From positions 62,001-126,000 of the forward strand of contig NSIL01000001.1 in the NCBI GenBank assembly GCA_002737365.1: DNA of 64,000 nucleotides, in the 5' to 3' direction. Source of the DNA: Acidobacterium sp. (GTDB taxonomy: Bacteria > Acidobacteriota > Vicinamibacteria > Vicinamibacterales > UBA2999). The notes under the pieces are model-generated. The model worked only from the letters and a program-made list of their open reading frames with translations. It was not told the origin of the DNA and did no database searches. Below, piece after piece: positions 59,516 through 64,000 of the stretch. The translations under genes were made by a program, and so were the position numbers. How positions within the stretch are numbered: the stretch's first letter is position 1; each line of letters opens with the position of its first letter.

Positions 59516-59899
59516 TTAACTGTTTGGCTCGGCCCGCGAAGTACTCCTCATGATACCCCACGCCCCTGCCGCACCGAGTGCCAGGCCGGCGCCAATCGCG
59601 TCGTTACCCAAATCGCGCCATTCGGCCAGTCGGGAGGGTACATACATCTGCATCCACTCGACGGCCGCGCCGTGGACGACGGAAATGCACCAGGCGGCCA
59701 GCATCGCGCCGAAGGTCACCTGCGACCAGCGACCGCGCGCCAGCGCCCGCAACGTCAGCAGCGCCAGAAAGAAGTAGCCGCCACCATGAAGCGCGGTATC
59801 GGAGAACCAGTTCCCGACCGGGCCAGGCACGGTGCTCATGGACGCCCCGTAAAAGATCATCGCCATGTAGATGGCGACGGGGGCCCAGTGCTGAATCAC
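59516..59899 (-). CDS. VanZ-like family membrane protein
   Basis: 127 residues with about four helices: WAPVAIYMAMIFYGASMSTVPG, HGGGYFFLALLTLRAL, AAWCISVVHGAAVEWMQMYVPSRLAEWRDLGNDAIGAGLALG. The E-x-x-Q-x-x-V-P-R-x-x-x-x-x-D motif is typical of VanZ. Function is unclear outside glycopeptide operons. GTG start overlaps the small upstream ORF (GTGA). Confidence 0.88.
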   Translation of the reverse strand: MIQHWAPVAIYMAMIFYGASMSTVPGPVGNWFSDTALHGGGYFFLALLTLRALARGRWSQVTFGAMLAAWCISVVHGAAVEWMQMYVPSRLAEWRDLGNDAIGAGLALGAAGAWGIMRSTSRAEPNS

Positions 59900-60069
59900 A
59901 GCGGCAGGAGACGCATCAGCCAGCCCAGCACGATGGCCGCGCCGACCAAGCTGCCCATCAGCGAGAGTCCCAACCGCGCCTGCTCCTTCGGTGAGTCCTT
60001 GGTGATGGTGGCAAAGATCAGCGACACGAAGGCCGCAAACAGCAGCAGGAGGCTGAAGTGACTGGTCAT
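59896..60069 (-). CDS. 57-residue membrane ORF
   Basis: MTSHFSLLLLFAAFVSLIFATITKDSPKEQARLGLSLMGSLVGAAIVLGWLMRLLPL in outline: helix 1 about 4-22, a short charged loop (KDSPKEQ) and helix 2 about 33-55. Both ends are locked by overlaps: ATGA with the upstream membrane gene and GTGA with vanZ-like. That continuity, the missing gap and the plausible two-helix topology support a real gene. No family recognised. Confidence 0.75.
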   Translation of the reverse strand: MTSHFSLLLLFAAFVSLIFATITKDSPKEQARLGLSLMGSLVGAAIVLGWLMRLLPL

Positions 60070-60428
60070 GACTTACGGCCCAACCGGACGTCGTAGGCGT
60101 CGATCACGACCAGCGTGTTCAACAGCCCCGACACAATCAGAAACGCATTGCCGTATTCGTACGACGCGGCGGTGACCACGCCCTGTCCCAGGTCGAGCGC
60201 GGATGCGATCAAGTACGGCACGCCCATGCCGACGTTGGCCAGCGCGGCCAAACCGACGAGTGGTTCCGAAAGGACAAATGGAAACAGCCGGCCGCTGAGC
60301 GCGAGCCCAACCGCAAACATGGCAGGCAGGGCGAGCAAGAAGATCACGCCCTTCTGCCGGCGTCCCTGGATGAGGTGTCCGGCCCCCGGCACAAGCCACG
60401 ACAGAACACAAATCACCGGTGGCGGCAC
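60066..60428 (-). CDS. DUF6677-like small membrane protein
   Basis: 120 residues, about three to four helices; begins VICVLSWLVPGAGHLIQGRRQKGVIFLL, a pattern shared with acidobacterial DUF6677 proteins. GTG start at 60428. It heads a three-gene membrane set (DUF6677-like, 57-aa ORF, VanZ-like) in an otherwise housekeeping operon. Function is unknown. Confidence 0.75.
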   Translation of the reverse strand: MPPPVICVLSWLVPGAGHLIQGRRQKGVIFLLALPAMFAVGLALSGRLFPFVLSEPLVGLAALANVGMGVPYLIASALDLGQGVVTAASYEYGNAFLIVSGLLNTLVVIDAYDVRLGRKS

Positions 60429-60545
60429 AATTTCCAGTTTACCTCAGGTCCCGCAAAATTCGAGGAAATCAGGGCCAATCATTGGCGTTTGACATGGTTT
60501 CACGGGCAGCTTGTGAAAGATGGAACTTGCCAAAGGGCCCAGGCG

Positions 60546-60577
60546 TCCAACACTATTGGAAGATTGAACACTGTTAA
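60546..60577. promoter_or_regulatory. operator candidates in front of tetR
   Basis: The palindrome TCCAA-CACTA-TTGGA (60546-60560) and a second imperfect one, TTGAACACTGTTAA (60564-60577), share AACACT and lie 1-2 helical turns before the ATG at 60580. They are suitable TetR autoregulatory sites. A TTGACA is at 60489-60494. Confidence 0.45.
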
Positions 60578-60579
60578 TT

Positions 60580-61272
60580 ATGGGAATTGAAGAACGACGC
60601 GACCGCGAACGGCAAGCCGTTACTGACTCGATTCTCGATGCGGCCCGGGAGCTCTTCCTTGCGGAAGGCTACCCCAGCGTTTCGATTCGGAAGATCGCCG
60701 AGCGCATCGAGTACAGCCCGGCCGCGATCTACAGCTACTATCCCAGCAAGGACGATATCTTTCTGGCTCTCGCCAAGGAGGGCTTCCGCCGCCTCGATGC
60801 CAAGGTGCAGTCGGCCGCCTGCACCGGTGGTCCGCTCGAGGATGTTCGCGCCTGTTGGTGGGCCTTCTACGAGTTCTCGAAGGAGCAGCCCGAGTACTTC
60901 CTGTTGATGTTCGTTGACCGGTCGGTGCCCCGGATCACCGAGCAATGGGACGGATTTGAGTTCCTTCAACAGATGCTCAACAACGCGGTGTCCGGCATCC
61001 AGAAGGCGATCGATGCCGGGGCCTTCCCCGCCACGCTGAACGCCAACGCGGCGATGCACATGCTGTGGGCCGGCCTCATCGGCCCGGCCGTGGTCGGCAT
61101 TCGCCATCGCCTAGCGTCGGGCGAAGACTACGACGCGCTCGCGCGCGACGTGCTGAACACCACCATCGCTGGACTGCAAGTCGGCGTCGCAACCACGTTT
61201 GTATCTTGTAAGTGTGCTGAAGAAATCGCGGGTGCCGCGATCCCCGCTGGAGCGAGCCGTCATGACTCGTAG
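60580..61272 (+). CDS. TetR/AcrR-family transcriptional regulator
   Basis: 230 residues. HTH in ILDAARELFLAEGYPSVSIRKIAERIEYSPAAIYSYYPSKDDIFLAL; C-terminal ligand domain is TetR_C-like. It is likely the local repressor of the adjacent efflux genes: its last 11 bp overlap the membrane-fusion gene. ATG at 60580. Confidence 0.93.
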   Translation: MGIEERRDRERQAVTDSILDAARELFLAEGYPSVSIRKIAERIEYSPAAIYSYYPSKDDIFLALAKEGFRRLDAKVQSAACTGGPLEDVRACWWAFYEFSKEQPEYFLLMFVDRSVPRITEQWDGFEFLQQMLNNAVSGIQKAIDAGAFPATLNANAAMHMLWAGLIGPAVVGIRHRLASGEDYDALARDVLNTTIAGLQVGVATTFVSCKCAEEIAGAAIPAGASRHDS

Positions 61273-62419
61273 AGTTAGCCTCGTCCGGACCTTTGTCGCT
61301 GCCGCCATTTTCGGGTCGTCGGTGGTCGCCATCGGTTGCGGCGCGTCCACCACCACCGAAGCCGCGCCGGAGTCCACGGCACCGGCGGCGACCGTGGTCG
61401 ATGTCACCACCGTCACGGCCTCGCTCGGCACGATCGAGTCGGCGCTCGAGATCTCGGGCACGCTGACGCCGCTCAGCCGGGTGGCTGTCAAGCCAAGGCT
61501 GCCGGGCACGATTGAGAAGATGCTCGTCGACATCGGCGACGCGGTCAGCATGGGCCAGACCATTGCCACCATCGACCGGCGCGAGATCGACGCGCAAGCC
61601 GACGCCGCCGTGGCGACCGTCTCGGTCGGCAAGGCGGCCCTTGAGAACGCCGAGGCGTCGCTCGCCAACGCGGTACTCGAGCGCGACCGCGCGCAGAACC
61701 TGTTCGACAAGGGCGCGCTGCCGCGTCAACGCCTTGACGGCGCGCAGTCCCTGCACCGCTCGGCCGTCGCCCAGCGCGACCTGGCCACCGCCAACCTGGC
61801 ACAGGCCGACGCCGCCCTGCGCAGCGCCCGCGAAGTGCAGCGCAACGCCACGGTCACGTCGCCGGTCAATGGTTATGTAGTGGAGCGCAACTACGACGCC
61901 GGCGCGATTCCCGGCGACAAGCCGGTGGTGGTGGTCGCCGACATGCGCCAGATGAAGCTCGCAGCCGGCGTCTCGGAACTTGAGGCCGGACGGATGCGCG
62001 TCGGCCTCAAGGCGCGGGTGTCGGTGCAGGCCAAACCGGGCCAGGCCTTCGACGGCGTGCTGGCGGCGATCGCCCCTGAAGTGGATGAGCGCAACCGTCA
62101 TTTCATGATCGACGTGCGCGTGCCGAACCCCAATCGCGCCCTTCTCTCCGGCATGTATGCCACCGCGCGCATCGTCGAGTCGACGGTCGCCAATGCGGTC
62201 CTCGTGCCGAAGGAAGCGGTGATCAGCAAGGACGGCAAGCGCGTGGTCCAGAAGGTCCAGGGCGACGTGCTCTTGACGGTGGTCGTGACCGAGGGCTTGT
62301 CTGACGGCACGCTGGTGCAGATTGTCAGCGGCCTCGCCGCCGGCGACACCGTGATGGCGGACGCGCGCCGGCAAGTGCCGGCCGGCTCGACGGTCCGCGG
62401 CATTGCCACCAAGAGTTAA
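61262..62419 (+). CDS. RND efflux membrane-fusion protein (HlyD/AcrA type)
   Basis: 385 residues. Lipobox SVVAIGC (Cys about 23), barrel-sandwich (SGTLTPLSRVAVKPRLPGTIEKMLVDIGDAV), a coiled-coil hairpin (about 105-180), the second lipoyl half (NATVTSPVNGYVVERNYDAGAIPGDKPVVVVAD) and beta-barrel/MP domains. It links the inner-membrane pump to an outer channel. ATG at 61262. Confidence 0.94.
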   Translation: MTRRVSLVRTFVAAAIFGSSVVAIGCGASTTTEAAPESTAPAATVVDVTTVTASLGTIESALEISGTLTPLSRVAVKPRLPGTIEKMLVDIGDAVSMGQTIATIDRREIDAQADAAVATVSVGKAALENAEASLANAVLERDRAQNLFDKGALPRQRLDGAQSLHRSAVAQRDLATANLAQADAALRSAREVQRNATVTSPVNGYVVERNYDAGAIPGDKPVVVVADMRQMKLAAGVSELEAGRMRVGLKARVSVQAKPGQAFDGVLAAIAPEVDERNRHFMIDVRVPNPNRALLSGMYATARIVESTVANAVLVPKEAVISKDGKRVVQKVQGDVLLTVVVTEGLSDGTLVQIVSGLAAGDTVMADARRQVPAGSTVRGIATKS

Positions 62420-62436
62420 GAGTTCAAAGCTGAGTC

Positions 62437-64000
62437 ATGTGGATATCTGATACGTCCATCAAACGGCCCGTCTTCGCGACGATGGTCATTGTGAGCCTGA
62501 TGGTGCTCGGTGCGGTCTCGATGACGCGCCTCGGCATCGACCTCTTCCCGGAGGTCAACTTCCCGTTCGTCAACGTCTCGATCGTGTATCCCGGCGCCGG
62601 GCCCGAAGAGGTCGAGACGCTGGTGACGCGGCCGGTTGAGGACGCGGTGGCCGGCATCGCCGGCGTCAAGCGCGTGGTCTCGACCTCGACCGAGGGATTC
62701 TCTCGCGTCGGCATCGAGCTGCGGCTCGAGGTCGACCCGCAGGCTGCCGCCGCCGAAGTGCGCGAGAAGGTCGCGGCGATTCGTGAGCGGCTGCCCGAAC
62801 AGATCAAGGACCCGACCATCCAGCGCTTCGACGTCTCGGCGCTGCCGATTGCCACCTACGCCGTCGGCTCGAACCTGTCGTCGGACGTGACCCGCCGCAT
62901 GGTCGAAGACGACCTGAAGCCGCTGCTCGGCCAGATCGATGGCGTCGCCGCAGTGGAGGTGAACGGCGGCGAAGTGCGCGAGCTGCACGTCGACCTCGAC
63001 CCGCGCCGGCTCGAAGCCCTCAACCTGCCGCTGACGGAAGTGGCGGCCAAGCTGGCGGCCGACAACCTCGATGTCCCCGGCGGCCAGATCAAGCGCGCCG
63101 GCAAGGTCGTCTCGCTCCGTACGCAGGGCCAGTACCGCTCGGCGTCAGAAATCGAGAACGTCATCCTGCGGTCCGCCGCCGGTTCGACGGTTCGCGTCAA
63201 GGATGTCGGCGTCGTCGTCGACGGCTACGAAGACCGCCTGTCGACGACCCGGCTGAACGGCGCCGATGCAGTGTCGTTCTCGGTCCGCAAGCAGGCGGGC
63301 GCCAACACCGTCGACGTCCAGGACCAGATCGACGCGGCACTGGCGAAGGCCGCGCCGAGCTTCCCCGCGCTGCAGATCAAGACCGTCCACACGGATGCAG
63401 AAGCCATCAAGGAGAATGTCAGCGACGTCCGCGGCCACATCATCTTCGGCGGCCTCATGGCGGTGCTGGTGATCTTCGTGTTCATGCGCGACTGGCGCTC
63501 GACGCTGATCACCGCGCTCGCGCTCCCCACCTCGGTGATCGCGACGTTCTTCTTCATGTATCTGGTCGGCTTCACCATCAACATGATGACGTTAATGGCG
63601 CTGTCGCTGGTGATCGGCATCCTGATCGACGATGCGGTAGTGGTGCGCGAGAACATCTATCGCCATATGGAGCGGGGTGATGATCCGATGACGGCTGCGC
63701 AGCGCGGCACCTCGGAGATCGGCTTGGCCGTGATGGCGACGACCTTCACCATCCTGGCGGTATTCCTGCCGGTCGGCTTCATGACCGGCCTGGTCGGCCA
63801 GTTCTTCAAGTCGTTCGCGCTGACCATTGCCTTCGCGGTCAGCATTTCTCTGCTGGTCGCGTTCACGCTCGACCCGATGTTGTCGTCGCGCTTCGTGCGG
63901 TTCATCCCGCTTGAGGAGCGCACGCGCACCGCGACCGGCCGATTCCTGGAACGCGTGGGCGGCTACTACGACCGACTCGATCGCCAGTATCACCGCCTGC
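62437..64000 (+). CDS. RND efflux pump, inner-membrane subunit (HAE1/AcrB type), partial
   Basis: At least 521 codons, cut by the window end without a stop. Begins [19 protein letters not shown] (first helix), then [25 protein letters not shown] (pore/PN1 region), the long periplasmic loop, and [26 protein letters not shown] with the paired Asp of the proton relay. ATG at 62437, 17 bp after the membrane-fusion gene. Substrate is unknown. Confidence 0.95.
   Translation, partial: MWISDTSIKRPVFATMVIVSLMVLGAVSMTRLGIDLFPEVNFPFVNVSIVYPGAGPEEVETLVTRPVEDAVAGIAGVKRVVSTSTEGFSRVGIELRLEVDPQAAAAEVREKVAAIRERLPEQIKDPTIQRFDVSALPIATYAVGSNLSSDVTRRMVEDDLKPLLGQIDGVAAVEVNGGEVRELHVDLDPRRLEALNLPLTEVAAKLAADNLDVPGGQIKRAGKVVSLRTQGQYRSASEIENVILRSAAGSTVRVKDVGVVVDGYEDRLSTTRLNGADAVSFSVRKQAGANTVDVQDQIDAALAKAAPSFPALQIKTVHTDAEAIKENVSDVRGHIIFGGLMAVLVIFVFMRDWRSTLITALALPTSVIATFFFMYLVGFTINMMTLMALSLVIGILIDDAVVVRENIYRHMERGDDPMTAAQRGTSEIGLAVMATTFTILAVFLPVGFMTGLVGQFFKSFALTIAFAVSISLLVAFTLDPMLSSRFVRFIPLEERTRTATGRFLERVGGYYDRLDRQYHRL

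Noticed and set aside
61076-62374. 432-codon minus-strand frame
   Set aside because: Antisense to the tetR 3' end and the membrane-fusion gene; no recognisable features.
1-64000. tRNA, rRNA or CRISPR loci
   Set aside because: No T-loop-like GGTTCGAATCC string in a cloverleaf, no rRNA signature and no regular direct-repeat array was seen on either strand by reading; no dedicated tool could be run.

Overview
The window is a gene-dense, GC-rich chromosomal stretch from a Gram-negative (diderm) bacterium. Outer-membrane machinery is explicit: BamA, OmpH/Skp, LptE, a LolC/LolD pair, LpxA and LpxI, a TonB-type protein and an RND efflux system. Menaquinone genes are of the futalosine (Mqn) type, UDP-2,3-diacylglucosamine hydrolysis uses LpxI rather than LpxH, and Acidobacteria-style proteins are present (a Ser/Thr kinase plus a remnant of a second, a DUF6677-like membrane protein, many toxin-antitoxin loci). 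Together these point to Acidobacteriota, quite possibly a Vicinamibacteria-like lineage. The assignment is inferred from gene content; no rRNA, tRNA or CRISPR array was seen.

Layout. 0-2.9 kb: secreted S9 peptidase (-), then the broken 5' end of a superoxide dismutase gene. 2.9-4.4 kb: rsmE and a DUF1028 gene (-), divergent from a Ser/Thr kinase whose promoter shares a palindromic -10. 4.4-11.9 kb (+): kinase, ilvE, pilT, recX, alaS, a lytic transglycosylase and rpsT. 12-17 kb (-): HDAC-like hydrolase, leuS, lptE, holA. 17-18.3 kb: two toxin-antitoxin modules with a 27-codon kinase fragment between them. 18.4-31 kb (-): a long run reading miaA, hfq, deoB, dGTPase, yceD, rpmF, plsX, fabD, fabG, acpP, fabF, etfB, etfA, ETF-QO, acyltransferase. 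31-44.6 kb (-): bamA, a lipoprotein gene, ompH, a fabZ-lpxA fusion, lpxI, a Gfo/Idh gene, then menaquinone genes (an MqnE-like protein without radical-SAM cysteines, mqnA, mqnC, a deaminase, mqnP, menG/ubiE) and a tonB-like gene. 44.7-47.1 kb: clpC (-). 47.2-54.3 kb: accessory zone with a VapBC-type module, two oxidoreductases, a decapitated MazF locus, a membrane spermidine-synthase-like protein and a GH88-type hydrolase. 54.3-60.4 kb (-): a DUF6677-like gene, an unlisted 57-aa membrane ORF, vanZ-like, enoyl-CoA hydratase, ribH, nusB, lysS, lolC, lolD. 60.6-64 kb (+): tetR, membrane-fusion protein and the start of an RND pump that runs off the window.

Striking general features: most operon junctions are 1-4 nt overlaps (ATGA, GTGA, TGATG, even CTGA); several genes have a -10-like hexamer only 6-14 nt before the start codon, suggesting leaderless mRNAs; and several families of short palindromic repeats recur between genes and, in frame, inside genes. 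The best candidates for unexplored biology are the cysteine-free MqnE-like protein, the FabZ-LpxA fusion, the stacked and decaying toxin-antitoxin loci, and the coding-region repeats.
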